Positions 36,089-45,660 of a stretch of 64,000 nt of DNA are shown here, piece after piece (positions within the stretch are counted from its first letter, which is position 1; each line of letters starts with the position of its first letter). The position numbers and the translations under genes were made by a program. The stretch is from Paraglaciecola mesophila (lineage in GTDB: Bacteria; Pseudomonadota; Gammaproteobacteria; Enterobacterales; Alteromonadaceae). The notes under the pieces are model-generated. The model saw only the letters and a program-made list of their open reading frames with translations, had not been told where the DNA came from and ran no database searches. Where the stretch lies: assembly GCF_009906955.1 (NCBI RefSeq), contig NZ_CP047656.1:3781001-3845000 (forward strand). The letters are read 5' to 3'.

Positions 36089-37042
36089 TTACAGGTAGCT
36101 TTTAAGCAAGGTTTCAAGCTTCACTTGGTCTGCGGCAAAGTTACGAATACCTTCTGACAACTTCTCGGTTGCCATTGGGTCTTGGTTCAGTTCCCAGCGG
36201 AATGCTGCCTCATCTAACGGCTTGCCTGGTGCCGATGTAGCGCCAGTGTCTTTCAATTTAACGTCAAGTGGCGCTTCAGTATTTGACAATTCTTCTAACA
36301 AGCCAGGGCTGATAGTTAGGCGGTCACAACCTGCAAGCTCGGTGATTTCACCGATATTACGGAAGCTTGCACCCATTACGACTGTTTTGTAGCCGTGCTC
36401 TTTGTAATAGTTGTAAATTTTAGTGACGGATTGCACACCAGGATCTTCATTCGCTGCGTACTCAGACTTACCTGTTTTTGCTTTGTACCAGTCAAGAATA
36501 CGACCAACAAAAGGTGAAATTAGGTAAGCGCCAGCTTCAGCACATGCTTGGGCTTGGGCAAAGCTGAACAATAAGGTTAGGTTACAGTTGATACCTTCTT
36601 TCTCAAGATGTTCAGCAGCTTTAATGCCTTCCCAAGTTGAAGCAAGCTTAATCAAGATGCGGCTTTTATCTATACCAGCTTCTTTATATAGCGCGATAAG
36701 CTTGTGAGCTTTTTCAATGCTGCCTTGGGTATCGAATGACAAACGTGCATCTACTTCAGTAGAGATACGGCCCGGAACGATATTCACGATATCGGTTCCT
36801 ATGGTCACCGCTAGTTTATCGCCAGCATCAATGATTTGCTGATCAGCGTCATCTGATTGCTCTTTGGCCCAAGCAACCGCATTTTCAAGATGTGAGCGAT
36901 ATTGCTCCATCTCAGCAGCTTTAAGTAACAAAGAAGGATTCGTTGTTGCATCAACAGGTTGATACTTTTTAATCGCTTCGATGTCGCCAGTATCGGCAAC
37001 AACTGTGGTGATATCGCGTAATGCTTGTAATTGATTGGACAT
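36089..37042 (-). CDS. tal: Transaldolase
   Basis: Transaldolase B of the pentose phosphate pathway exchanges a dihydroxyacetone unit between sedoheptulose-7-phosphate and glyceraldehyde-3-phosphate. The 317-residue length equals E. coli TalB, and the Schiff-base lysine is Lys132 in [24 protein letters not shown] at 31-42 is the other signature. The ATG follows an AGGTTAGC stretch. An inverted repeat (37061-37080) lies 18 bases upstream of the start and may be an operator. Confidence 0.97.
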   Translation of the reverse strand: MSNQLQALRDITTVVADTGDIEAIKKYQPVDATTNPSLLLKAAEMEQYRSHLENAVAWAKEQSDDADQQIIDAGDKLAVTIGTDIVNIVPGRISTEVDARLSFDTQGSIEKAHKLIALYKEAGIDKSRILIKLASTWEGIKAAEHLEKEGINCNLTLLFSFAQAQACAEAGAYLISPFVGRILDWYKAKTGKSEYAANEDPGVQSVTKIYNYYKEHGYKTVVMGASFRNIGEITELAGCDRLTISPGLLEELSNTEAPLDVKLKDTGATSAPGKPLDEAAFRWELNQDPMATEKLSEGIRNFAADQVKLETLLKSYL

Positions 37043-37060
37043 GCTAACCTCGAATTCATT

Positions 37061-37080
37061 ATGTTGTAAAATTACAACAT
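37061..37080. promoter_or_regulatory. Inverted repeat upstream of tal, operator-like
   Basis: ATGTTGTAA and TTACAACAT are perfect 9-bp arms separated by AA. The half-sites TTGTAA/TTACAA resemble those of HexR, which controls central carbon genes in Alteromonadales, but HexR sites have a wider centre, so the match is not secure. Position just before the tal start fits a repressor site. Confidence 0.45.
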
Positions 37081-37268
37081 TTTAATCAACAAATGTATAT
37101 GTTCTCAAATTTCCTAGGTTTATAGTGGGGCGTGATCACGCCACTATCAATACTGAAAACGAATTAAATCTTTATGACAGTATGCGAATAATAACCAAGA
37201 TCAGCTGAAAACAAACAGGTAGCATAGAATATAACCCTTAGCCTGTAGACGCGAGCAAAACACCGACA

Positions 37269-37733
37269 ATGACAGCAAAAATAACCCTATTACAAGAAGA
37301 CATAAATCAACTCGCTGTGGATGCCTTAGTATGCTGCCAATATTCGTCCGTGAGTAAGCTTGCTGAAGCGAGCTTGGTTAACGTTCCGCGTTCGCCAGAT
37401 GCTGTGTGGCAAGCACAGAATATGTTGCGCTTGGACATTCCTTGGTATGCTGAACCGCATGTTAGTAAAGATGCGCTTATCGCGCGCGCATATCGACAGG
37501 TGTTTGAATTTGCTGATGGTGCTGATATCCGCAGTATTGCCTTGAATGTTTTAGGACCAGAGAATTGCAACGAGGTAACGTCTGCCTCGATGGAACATTG
37601 TGGGTTGGCAATACGCTGTGTCAGTGAAGCATCAATTAGGTATAACAATCTGCGTAAAATTATTCTGTGCGCTCGGGATGAACAAGAATATCAATATTTG
37701 GTAAGCGCATTACAGAGCGTGCAATTGCACTAA
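37269..37733 (+). CDS. Degenerate macrodomain-like protein
   Basis: A 154-residue cytoplasmic protein whose opening KITLLQEDINQLAVDALVCC parallels the macrodomain start (beta strand, then a G-D-I-x(4)-D-A-I-V-N pattern). Here the Gly and the ADP-ribose-binding Asn-Ala-Asn are not recognisable, so catalysis or binding of ADP-ribose may be lost. Further strands such as RSIALNVLG and LRKIILCARDE keep the fold-like order. The ATG has no strong ribosome-binding site. It is alone between tal and yaaA. Assignment is by pattern only. Confidence 0.6.
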   Translation: MTAKITLLQEDINQLAVDALVCCQYSSVSKLAEASLVNVPRSPDAVWQAQNMLRLDIPWYAEPHVSKDALIARAYRQVFEFADGADIRSIALNVLGPENCNEVTSASMEHCGLAIRCVSEASIRYNNLRKIILCARDEQEYQYLVSALQSVQLH

Positions 37734-37863
37734 TACCAACTCTCTCGCAATAAATTAGGCGTTAGCAGTACTTCAAGGCTGTAAGAGAAACCACGCTAAT
37801 GATAGAATTTTGCAATTAAACTCATCTATTTTAATCGTTTGTTCCCAGCGTGGCGGTTGGTAT
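37733..37863. repeat. MITE-like 131-bp inverted-repeat element
   Basis: The gap between the macrodomain-like gene and yaaA begins with ATACCAAC (37733-37740, overlapping the previous stop codon) and ends with GTTGGTAT (37856-37863), perfect 8-bp terminal inverted repeats. An inner pair CCACGCT/AGCGTGG lies within. The size and symmetry suit a small non-autonomous repeat of the kind common in this order. No second copy was found in the window. Confidence 0.45.
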
Positions 37864-37888
37864 CATAAGCCCATCTGAATAAGTGTAA

Positions 37889-38674
<786 letters not shown>

Positions 38675-38682
38675 TGCTGCTT

Positions 38683-38730
38683 AAAAAGCCCCTAGCAGTA
38701 TGCACTTAAAGCGTATGGCTGGGGGCTTCA
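38683..38730 (-). terminator. Hairpin with T-run after the XRE regulator gene
   Basis: AAGCCCCTAGC (38686-38696) pairs with GCTGGGGGCTT (38718-38728) with one mismatch and a 21-base loop. On the - strand it is followed by TTTTT, so it ends the regulator transcript. It lies in the gap between convergent genes. Confidence 0.65.
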
Positions 38731-38754
38731 GGTTTCTTGCACCACGTTAAGGAA

Positions 38755-39492
38755 CTATGTTTCACGGCGTAAATTTTCAAATAGCGACGGTTCCCAGGGG
38801 CGCATAGCCATCAATATTCCGAAGTGCTGGCGTTTGCTCAACGGCAAACTAGCATCTTCTTGGTTTAGTACCGCAGCCTCTTTCGTTAACTGGTTAAGCT
38901 TGCGCTGAATAATATCCACTGAGGTTTGCGAATAGCGCCCCCGCAAATAAAAGCGAAAGGTCCATGGCTCTTCCTTCTTTGGTGCCATAAATTTAACCAT
39001 CACTTCCTGTTCCATGAAACGCTCGAGAGGCCCGCCGGGTATCCACCTAAAATCTTGTGCAATCAATGATTTGTAATGGTTATTGGGCAATAAATCGATA
39101 ATTTTAATTCGATCAAGCTTTGCCAATAACTGAACACATTCATGCCTATCAATATCGTAGTGCTCAATGATCTCATCGAACGTCCAGGCGTCGCGTACAC
39201 AAACGGCCACAAGCAACAATTTAGTGTTGGCGAGTAATTCATTTTCTTGCTCTTCGGTGAGCTGAGTCAGTTGCTGGGTTTGTTTTTGGGCGATGATAAA
39301 TAAGTCAGATAGACTCATCTGCAAAATCTCACAAATTTGCTCCAAACGGTCTAATGCAAAGCTATTTGTAGAGAAGATACGTTTGATATTTGCTTCACTC
39401 ATGTCGAGCTTTTCAGCGATGTCTTTATAGGTTATTTGCTGCTGACGCAGTAACTGCTTCAACGTGTTGCTGATTTGGCTAATCTGACTCAT
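38755..39492 (-). CDS. XRE-family regulator with C-terminal effector-like domain
   Basis: A 245-residue protein with an N-terminal Cro/CI helix-turn-helix (YKDIAEKLDMSEANIKRIF, about residues 22-40). The C-terminal 160 residues have a charged pattern with no catalytic motif recognised (LLVAVCVRDAWTFDEIIEHY, PGGPLERFMEQEVMVKF). This architecture is widespread in marine gammaproteobacteria and usually unnamed. It is divergent from the secreted protein pair at 39658-40907, so it may control them. Function is unknown beyond DNA binding. Confidence 0.8.
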   Translation of the reverse strand: MSQISQISNTLKQLLRQQQITYKDIAEKLDMSEANIKRIFSTNSFALDRLEQICEILQMSLSDLFIIAQKQTQQLTQLTEEQENELLANTKLLLVAVCVRDAWTFDEIIEHYDIDRHECVQLLAKLDRIKIIDLLPNNHYKSLIAQDFRWIPGGPLERFMEQEVMVKFMAPKKEEPWTFRFYLRGRYSQTSVDIIQRKLNQLTKEAAVLNQEDASLPLSKRQHFGILMAMRPWEPSLFENLRRET

Positions 39493-39657
39493 AAATCCCT
39501 TTAAGTAGCGTATTCATATACTTTTGGTTGCAACTGAGTATACATAAATGGTCATTGTTTACACAGGTAATACTGCTGCTTAATCTGTGTCTCGTCTCTT
39601 GGCTACGCTATTAGGCAACGAATGATATCTACTGATAACAATGAGAAAGGAACACCG

Positions 39658-40047
39658 ATGAAACTTATCAATACGCTACTTACCGCGACATTTATACTTA
39701 GCACCACTGTTATTGGCGCGGCCAAAGCCAACGCTGCGGGTTCAGTGCAGCACAGCGCTCAAGCGAGTAAGCATTCTGCATTAGCTGTAACTGAAGGCGT
39801 CGCTTCAACTGCGAAAGTCGCCAGTGTCGCCGTGGCAGCGCCATTGATCGTTACTGGTGGTATAAGTTTGGTTACAGGCAGCGTTATTGCCCAAGCCGCT
39901 GATAGCATCAAAAGTAATCATGGCAGTCACAAGCATGCTGATAAAAATACTGAGGTTGAGCCACTAGTCATAAGTGATACAACTGTTACCGTAGACCCTG
40001 CGCCAAATCAGGTGATCATTATTCAAAACAACAACACGCAAGGTTAA
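39658..40047 (+). CDS. Small exported hypothetical protein next to DUF2145
   Basis: A 129-residue protein with a clear signal peptide (LINTLLTATFILSTTVIGAAKANA). The mature part is Ala/Ser/Val-rich with a hydrophobic segment VASVAVAAPLIVTGGISLVTG and a tail rich in His, Lys, Asp and Asn. The start ATG has AAAGGA upstream. Its stop is two bases before the DUF2145 gene, so the two are translationally coupled and probably act together. No family was recognised. Confidence 0.75.
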   Translation: MKLINTLLTATFILSTTVIGAAKANAAGSVQHSAQASKHSALAVTEGVASTAKVASVAVAAPLIVTGGISLVTGSVIAQAADSIKSNHGSHKHADKNTEVEPLVISDTTVTVDPAPNQVIIIQNNNTQG

Positions 40048-40049
40048 TA

Positions 40050-40907
40050 ATGATGACTATGTCTTCTAGAACATGGCTGATAGCGTTAGTGCTTACATTC
40101 ACATTTTCTTTCACTGCGACAGCGGGTAGCCAAGGGAATAAACCGGCAATTCATGAGCCAGAGCAGATCGTTCAATTTGCCAAAAACGTGGAGAAGTACG
40201 CGGCCAGCCAAGGTGCACGAGCATTAATTATCGCTAGAGTGGGCCGCCCGCAAGAAGATCTGCCCAAAGGAATACGCTTCACCCATACGGCGGTGGCTTT
40301 ATATTCAGATATCACCCTAGATGACGGAGTAGTGGTCAAGGGATACGCGATTTATAACCTTTATCAAAAAAGCGGTGACTTGGACAAAAGCCAGTTAGTC
40401 ACCGATTACCCGGTTGACTTTTTTTGGGGCGCTGACCAGCTAACCGCTGGAGTGATTATTCCCACGCCTGATATGCAAACACGTTTAATCGACATCATTA
40501 CCACGGGTAAAAATGCCCTGCTGCATAATGAAAACTACTCGGTAATTGCGAACCCCATGAATGGTCAATTACAAAACTGTACCGAGCACACTTTAGACAT
40601 GCTCAATGCCGCGATTTATCAAACCACGGATGTAGCTAAATTGAAGGCTAATACTCGTGCGTATTTTACGCCTCAGCGCGTGCATACCAGTCGTTTCAAA
40701 TTGATGTTTGGCTCGATGCTGCAAGATGACGTCAGCACCAAAGATCATACTGGCAAAATTGCGACGACAACCTTTACGTCAATCGCCCAGTACTTAGCGA
40801 AATACGATTTGGCCAGCCAAAGCGTTATTTTAGGGGCAGACGGTCAAGTGCTTGAGACCTTGTCTGATTTGAAATTTCAAGCGACGACAACCCATGATAA
40901 GAGCTAA
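40050..40907 (+). CDS. Exported DUF2145 protein
   Basis: A 285-residue exported protein with an N-terminal hydrophobic signal (WLIALVLTFTFSFTATA). Its body matches the DUF2145 family by ARALIIARVGRPQEDLPKGI, RFTHTAVALYSD and the NGQLQNCTEHTLDMLN region. The conserved Arg, His and the single Cys-Thr-Glu segment look like a papain-like peptidase or amidase site (NlpC/P60 style), but this is inference. ATGs at 40050, 40053 and 40059 are all possible. It is coupled to the preceding small protein gene. Confidence 0.82.
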   Translation: MMTMSSRTWLIALVLTFTFSFTATAGSQGNKPAIHEPEQIVQFAKNVEKYAASQGARALIIARVGRPQEDLPKGIRFTHTAVALYSDITLDDGVVVKGYAIYNLYQKSGDLDKSQLVTDYPVDFFWGADQLTAGVIIPTPDMQTRLIDIITTGKNALLHNENYSVIANPMNGQLQNCTEHTLDMLNAAIYQTTDVAKLKANTRAYFTPQRVHTSRFKLMFGSMLQDDVSTKDHTGKIATTTFTSIAQYLAKYDLASQSVILGADGQVLETLSDLKFQATTTHDKS

Positions 40908-41048
40908 AGGTATTAAATAAATATACTTAAAGTGCACGATTACGCAACAAACGACAAGAAGGTTTATTTAAGGTATTCCAAAGGGCATAGTCGCTTCACT
41001 CCAGCGAGACGCGGGTTTAATTAATCATTATCAAAGAGGGACAATCAA

Positions 41049-41483
41049 ATGACAATTCAAGCACCTACAAAATCATATACCTTGGCATCGGTAGCTGCGT
41101 TACTTATTGGAACCGCTGCTTATGGTATCGGCTTGTTCAATGCTCAGATGGCACTAAACGAAAAAGGCTACTATTTAGTCATTATACTTTACGGTTTGTT
41201 CTCAATGGTCTCGTTGCAAAAAACAATCCGCGATAAGGCCGAAGGCATTAAAACCTCAAGCATGTATCAAACCTTATCATGGGCCTCATCTGGTTTTGCT
41301 ATTGCGTTATTAGCCATCGGCTTATACAACGCTGAATTAGCATTAAGTGAAAAAGGCTTTTATGCCATGGCGTATGTGCTGAGTTTATTCGCCGCGGTGA
41401 CGGTACAGAAGAACGTACGTGATAAAGACGCACTCGCGGGTAAACAAGAGGAAATGCAGCAAGCAGAATTTGCTACAGAGTAA
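41049..41483 (+). CDS. YiaA-family inner-membrane protein
   Basis: A 144-residue inner-membrane protein with four transmembrane segments arranged as an internal duplication. Each half has a G-x-G-L-x-N-A-x-x-A-L-x-E-K-G-x-Y motif (ALNEKGYY about 35-42 and ALSEKGFY about 102-109), the YiaA/YiaB signature. The E. coli counterpart is about 145 residues and of unknown function. The ATG follows AGAGGGACAATCAA. It has a strong terminator behind it, so it is monocistronic. Confidence 0.87.
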   Translation: MTIQAPTKSYTLASVAALLIGTAAYGIGLFNAQMALNEKGYYLVIILYGLFSMVSLQKTIRDKAEGIKTSSMYQTLSWASSGFAIALLAIGLYNAELALSEKGFYAMAYVLSLFAAVTVQKNVRDKDALAGKQEEMQQAEFATE

Positions 41484-41506
41484 ACGACTAAAAATAGCGC
41501 TTAGTC

Positions 41507-41543
41507 AAAAACCGAGGGAGGTATATGCTTCCCTCGGTTTTTT
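41507..41543. terminator. Intrinsic terminator after the YiaA-like gene
   Basis: AAAACCGAGGGA pairs with TCCCTCGGTTTT around a short loop and is followed by T residues. It lies 24 bases past the stop codon and, being symmetrical, could also serve gpsA on the other strand. Confidence 0.88.
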
Positions 41544-41603
41544 CGGTATTTAGAGTCAGAGGTCTAACGTTAAGTGACCACAATCACTGCAGGCAACTCA
41601 CAC

Positions 41604-42602
41604 TTACTCTGATGTTTGCTCGCGGCTTAGCAAGGCTAGAGCGGCTTCTTTCGCCGGTTTCCCTTCATATAACACTTGGTAAATTTGCTCACAAATGGGC
41701 ATTTCGACATTGTGCCGCGCGGCGAGCTGGTGTACTTCTTTGGTGTTTCGGTAGCCTTCAACCACTTGGCCGATTTCTGTGATGGCATCATCAATGCTTT
41801 TGCCAGCGCCTAGTGCCAAACCAAAGCGACGATTACGTGATTGATTGTCCGTGCAAGTTAGCACCAAGTCACCTAATCCTGCCATTCCCATGAAAGTTTC
41901 AGGCTGTGCACCCAATGTGCTTCCTAAGCGAGATAGTTCAGCTAAACCACGAGTAATCAGTGCCGTTCTGGCATTTGAACCAAAACCTAAGCCGTCAGCT
42001 AAGCCTGCACCAATCGCGATAACATTTTTAACAGCGCCACCGAGTTGCACACCGACAAAATCGTTGTTTTTGTACACTCTAAACGAGCGCGAGCAATGCA
42101 GCATGTTGGCAAAATCAGTCGCTAACTGGGTGTCAGTAGACGAAACCGAAATGGCAGTAGGTAGGCCTGCGACCATTTCTTTTGCAAATGTAGGGCCTGA
42201 AACGACCGCCAAAGGTATAGCGTCACCGAGTATCTCACGGGCAACATCTTGCAATAGTCTGCCATTTTCAGGGTCAAGCCCTTTGGTGGCCCAAATAATT
42301 CTGTGGCTCGGTGAGAGCATTGGTTTGATTTGGCGCAACAAGGCTGAAAAGCCATGACTTGGGGTGACGATAAGTAAATCATTATTCTGGCTGACCGCTT
42401 TGTGCAGGTCTGCCTCAATCGCTAAAGGATCAGGAAATGTCGCGCCGGGTAGGTATTTTTCATTGCATCTGGCAGAGGCCATGTCTTGCATTTGCTTTGG
42501 GTCTCGCCCCCATAACGTGGTGGCAACGCCATTTCTAGCCAGACAAAAAGCAAGGGCGGTGCCATACGACCCCGCCCCTAACACTGAAACTGTTTGTTTC
42601 AT
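41604..42602 (-). CDS. gpsA: Glycerol-3-phosphate dehydrogenase [NAD(P)+]
   Basis: Reduces dihydroxyacetone phosphate to sn-glycerol-3-phosphate for phospholipid synthesis. The 332-residue product has the dinucleotide motif [10 protein letters not shown] at 7-16, the [10 protein letters not shown] segment, GPTFAKE and the [13 protein letters not shown] region with the catalytic Lys nearby. Length equals that of E. coli GpsA (339) within a few residues. It follows secB by 11 bases in the conserved order yibN-grxC-secB-gpsA, so it is part of that operon. Confidence 0.97.
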   Translation of the reverse strand: MKQTVSVLGAGSYGTALAFCLARNGVATTLWGRDPKQMQDMASARCNEKYLPGATFPDPLAIEADLHKAVSQNNDLLIVTPSHGFSALLRQIKPMLSPSHRIIWATKGLDPENGRLLQDVAREILGDAIPLAVVSGPTFAKEMVAGLPTAISVSSTDTQLATDFANMLHCSRSFRVYKNNDFVGVQLGGAVKNVIAIGAGLADGLGFGSNARTALITRGLAELSRLGSTLGAQPETFMGMAGLGDLVLTCTDNQSRNRRFGLALGAGKSIDDAITEIGQVVEGYRNTKEVHQLAARHNVEMPICEQIYQVLYEGKPAKEAALALLSREQTSE

Positions 42603-42613
42603 TGGTTAAGTAC

Positions 42614-43123
42614 TTACGCGTCTAACTGCGTAGGTGCTTGGTCTTGCGCTTGCTGAGCCGCACGTTTTTGCATGTAAGCTGCAAAAATAGCGTCAAAGTT
42701 AACCGGCGCAAGGTTAAGTGGAGGGAAAGTACCACGATTCACTAAATTAGAAATCGTTTCACGAGCATAAGGGAAAAGCGTATTTGGGCAGAAAGAGCCT
42801 AACATGTGTGCTTTATTCTGCTCAGGCATTTCGCCTATCGCGAAAATACCCGCTTGCTGTACTTCACACAAAAAGGCTGTTTCTTCACCTAACATTGCCG
42901 TTACGGTTACAGCCAAAACGATCTCGTAGACATTTTCTTCAATCAACGCACTACGTGTATCCAAGTCCAATTGAACTTCAGGTTTCCATTCTTTTTGAAA
43001 TATCGCTGGTGAGTTTGGCGTTTCAAAAGAAATGTCTTTGGTGTAAATGCGTTGAATTGCGAATTGAGGTCCCTGAGCGGCTTGTGCTGCTTCTGCTGGG
43101 TTTGCTTGGTTTTCTTCAGCCAT
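42614..43123 (-). CDS. secB: Protein-export chaperone SecB
   Basis: The Sec-dependent export chaperone keeps preproteins unfolded and delivers them to SecA. The 169-residue product has the core [17 protein letters not shown] and the [29 protein letters not shown] block that is diagnostic. N- and C-terminal tails are slightly longer than in E. coli (155). The ATG has AAGGA upstream. Between grxC and gpsA as in many gammaproteobacteria. Confidence 0.97.
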   Translation of the reverse strand: MAEENQANPAEAAQAAQGPQFAIQRIYTKDISFETPNSPAIFQKEWKPEVQLDLDTRSALIEENVYEIVLAVTVTAMLGEETAFLCEVQQAGIFAIGEMPEQNKAHMLGSFCPNTLFPYARETISNLVNRGTFPPLNLAPVNFDAIFAAYMQKRAAQQAQDQAPTQLDA

Positions 43124-43145
43124 TATGCTTCCTTAAATTTTCTGC

Positions 43146-43403
43146 CTATGCAGAAAGTAATGTGTCTAATTTATTTTGTGATTCTAGCGCGAACAAATCG
43201 TCACAACCACCTACGTGTTGTGAACCAATGAAAATTTGCGGCACAGTTGAGCCACCGTTAGCGCGAGTGATCATTTCTGGGCGAAGCTCAGGTTGAACAT
43301 CCACTTTAAACTCTGTGTACTGCACGCCTTTTTGCTCTAAAAGCGCCTTTGCGCGGTGACAGTAAGGACAATGCCCTTTGGTGTAAATTTCTACTTTACT
43401 CAT
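43146..43403 (-). CDS. grxC: Glutaredoxin 3
   Basis: A dithiol glutaredoxin of 85 residues that reduces disulfides with glutathione. The active site is CPYC at 12-15 and the family motifs GGSTVPQIFIG (with cis-Pro) and GGCDDL are present. The start follows AAGG. It is the second gene of the yibN-grxC-secB-gpsA operon, 22 bases before secB. Confidence 0.96.
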   Translation of the reverse strand: MSKVEIYTKGHCPYCHRAKALLEQKGVQYTEFKVDVQPELRPEMITRANGGSTVPQIFIGSQHVGGCDDLFALESQNKLDTLLSA

Positions 43404-43422
43404 GTTAAATATACCTTTTCGT

Positions 43423-43848
43423 TTATTTGCTTACAGGAAGACTTGCGCCTTGCCAGGCGTTCATCCCACCTTTAAGAACGGATACCTGCTCAAAACCTTC
43501 CTTCAACATTTGATTTGCGGTACGTTTACATGTCATTCCCATTGCACACACAACAATAATGGGTTTGTCTTTTTGTTTTTCAAGGCCAGTAAAATCGCCC
43601 TTTGTTACCTGTTCAGCTTTGATTTGTTTCGCGCCTAAAATGTGGCCCTTTTTAAATTCAGCTACCGGACGAATATCTAACACCATGGCATCTTCTTTAT
43701 TCATTAAAAGTGTTGCTTCATGGGTGCTAAGCTCTTTTAGTTTTGAAAATGAACCGGCCACTGTGGAGTAAAGTAAAGCTACTAACAAAGCGACGAATAA
43801 ACCCGCTAAAATGTAGTGATTTGTCGCAAATTCAATCACTTGTTCCAT
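43423..43848 (-). CDS. yibN: Membrane-anchored rhodanese-like protein YibN
   Basis: A 141-residue protein with an N-terminal transmembrane helix (YILAGLFVALLVALLYSTV) and a rhodanese domain. The active-site loop is VVCAMGMTCKRTA, with the catalytic Cys at its start. E. coli YibN has the same layout. Its stop lies 19 bases before grxC and it begins the operon. Its physiological sulfur donor is not known. Confidence 0.93.
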   Translation of the reverse strand: MEQVIEFATNHYILAGLFVALLVALLYSTVAGSFSKLKELSTHEATLLMNKEDAMVLDIRPVAEFKKGHILGAKQIKAEQVTKGDFTGLEKQKDKPIIVVCAMGMTCKRTANQMLKEGFEQVSVLKGGMNAWQGASLPVSK

Positions 43849-44119
43849 AATTATTGCGCCTCATAGATGCAGTCAAGGTAAAAAAATGAGTGCAAAGTAT
43901 ATAGAAATTACTGTCTAAAACCAGAGGCAGAGCGCAGGCTAGCCATAACTTATAAAATAAGGTTTTGTAAACGCATGAGTTTTTCCTGCAATTGGCCGTG
44001 ACGCGCCGCCGCACACAGGATAATATGACGTCTGCGATGGTAAAGTGTTTACTTTCACTTTGTATTCTACCCATCTGCCCCCAAGTTTACTTTTTACAAT
44101 CTTTTTAGCGGAGACAAAC

Positions 44120-45655
44120 ATGAGCCAAGGCAAAAAAACGTTAGCCCTTATTATTATGGATGGGTGGGGTCACAGAGAAGACACCACCAATAATGCTATT
44201 GCCAGCGCAAATACACCCGTGCTTGACCGCTTGACCAAAGAAACCACTAATACACTTATCTCAGCGTCTGGTATGGATGTTGGTTTGCCTGGCGGGCAAA
44301 TGGGTAATTCTGAAGTGGGGCACGTGAACTTAGGTGCTGGGCGCGTGGTATATCAAGATTTTACGCGTGTAACGAAAGCCATTGAAGACGGTGACTTTTT
44401 CGAAAATGAAGTGCTGGTTAACAACGTAGACAAAGCCATAAAGCAAGATAAAGCCGTTCACGTCATGGGGCTGCTTTCACCCGGCGGCGTGCATAGCCAT
44501 CAAGATCATCTTTTCGCGATGATTAAACTGGCAGCTAAACGTGGCGCGAAGAAAATATTCTTGCATGCTTTCTTGGATGGCCGCGACACACCGCCACGTA
44601 GCGCCAAAGTGTCACTTGAAGCCGCCGACAAATTATTTGAAGAACTTGGTGTAGGTAAAACCGCCACGTTAGTAGGGCGTTACTATGCTATGGATCGTGA
44701 CTCCCGCTGGGATCGCGTTGAAAAAGCCTACAAGGTTATCGCCAAAGGTGAGGGAGCATTTAATGTTAAAAGCGCTGTTGAAGGCTTAGAAAACTCTTAT
44801 AGCCGCGATGAAAACGATGAGTTTATGCAACCTACTGTTATTGGTGATGCTGCGCCAATGGAAGCCGGTGATGCGTTAGTCTTTATGAACTTCAGAGCTG
44901 ACCGTGCTCGTGAAATCAGCCGTCCGTTTGTCGAAACTGATTTCAGTGAATTCGATAAAGGTGAACATATCGATTTAAGTGCCTTTGTGATGCTAACCCA
45001 ATATGCTGAAAGCATTGATGCGCCTGCGGCTTATCCCCCAGTTGCTCTGGTAAACGTAATGGGCGAGTGGTTGGCTAATCATGGTAAAACTCAATTACGT
45101 ATCTCTGAAACGGAAAAGTTTGCTCACGTAACGTTTTTCTACAGTGGTGGTAAAGAAGACCTATACGAAGGTGAAGAGCGCATTTTGATCCCTTCCCCCA
45201 AAGTCGCTACTTACGACTTACAGCCAGAAATGAACTCTACCGAGTTAACAGACAAGTTGGTTGCAGCGATTGAATCAGGCAAGTTTGATGCGATTATTTG
45301 TAATTACCCTAACGGTGATATGGTTGGTCATACAGGCAACTTTGACGCTGCAGTAAAAGCCTGTGAAGCAGTTGATGCCTGCATTGGTCGGGTTGTCGCT
45401 GCGATTGAAAAAATCGGCGGTGACTGCTTAATCACAGCGGATCACGGTAACGCTGAGAAAATGGCCGATGAAGCCACTGGTCAGGCGCACACTGCACATA
45501 CCAGTGAGCTTGTACCATTTTGGCATGTTGGCCAGAAAACCACAGCGCGTAAAGGCGGAACCTTGAGTGATGTTGCCCCTACCATGTTACATTTGATGGG
45601 CATGGAGCAACCTGAAGAGATGACGGGCAAGCCTATTGTAACTTTGGTTAAGTAG
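44120..45655 (+). CDS. gpmI: Phosphoglycerate mutase, cofactor-independent
   Basis: 2,3-bisphosphoglycerate-independent phosphoglycerate mutase (also called gpmM) converts 3- to 2-phosphoglycerate using Mn ions. The 511-residue protein carries MDGWG, the phosphoserine Ser64 in GNSEVGH, and the C-terminal metal ligands in [10 protein letters not shown] and AHTAHT. Start at 44120 has GGAGAC seven bases upstream; a longer frame from 44045 is not credible. It is divergent from yibN and precedes envC by five bases. Same gpmM-envC-yibQ order as E. coli. Confidence 0.97.
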   Translation: MSQGKKTLALIIMDGWGHREDTTNNAIASANTPVLDRLTKETTNTLISASGMDVGLPGGQMGNSEVGHVNLGAGRVVYQDFTRVTKAIEDGDFFENEVLVNNVDKAIKQDKAVHVMGLLSPGGVHSHQDHLFAMIKLAAKRGAKKIFLHAFLDGRDTPPRSAKVSLEAADKLFEELGVGKTATLVGRYYAMDRDSRWDRVEKAYKVIAKGEGAFNVKSAVEGLENSYSRDENDEFMQPTVIGDAAPMEAGDALVFMNFRADRAREISRPFVETDFSEFDKGEHIDLSAFVMLTQYAESIDAPAAYPPVALVNVMGEWLANHGKTQLRISETEKFAHVTFFYSGGKEDLYEGEERILIPSPKVATYDLQPEMNSTELTDKLVAAIESGKFDAIICNYPNGDMVGHTGNFDAAVKACEAVDACIGRVVAAIEKIGGDCLITADHGNAEKMADEATGQAHTAHTSELVPFWHVGQKTTARKGGTLSDVAPTMLHLMGMEQPEEMTGKPIVTLVK

Positions 45656-45660
45656 TCCCT

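Noticed and set aside
41845..42357. 170-codon open frame on the + strand opposite gpsA
   Set aside because: Antisense to gpsA, proline- and serine-rich in a manner typical of reverse-frame translation, and without a family match.
42784..43296. 170-codon open frame on the + strand opposite secB and grxC
   Set aside because: It lies fully antisense to two well-supported genes with conserved order, has no ribosome-binding site and no recognisable protein features.
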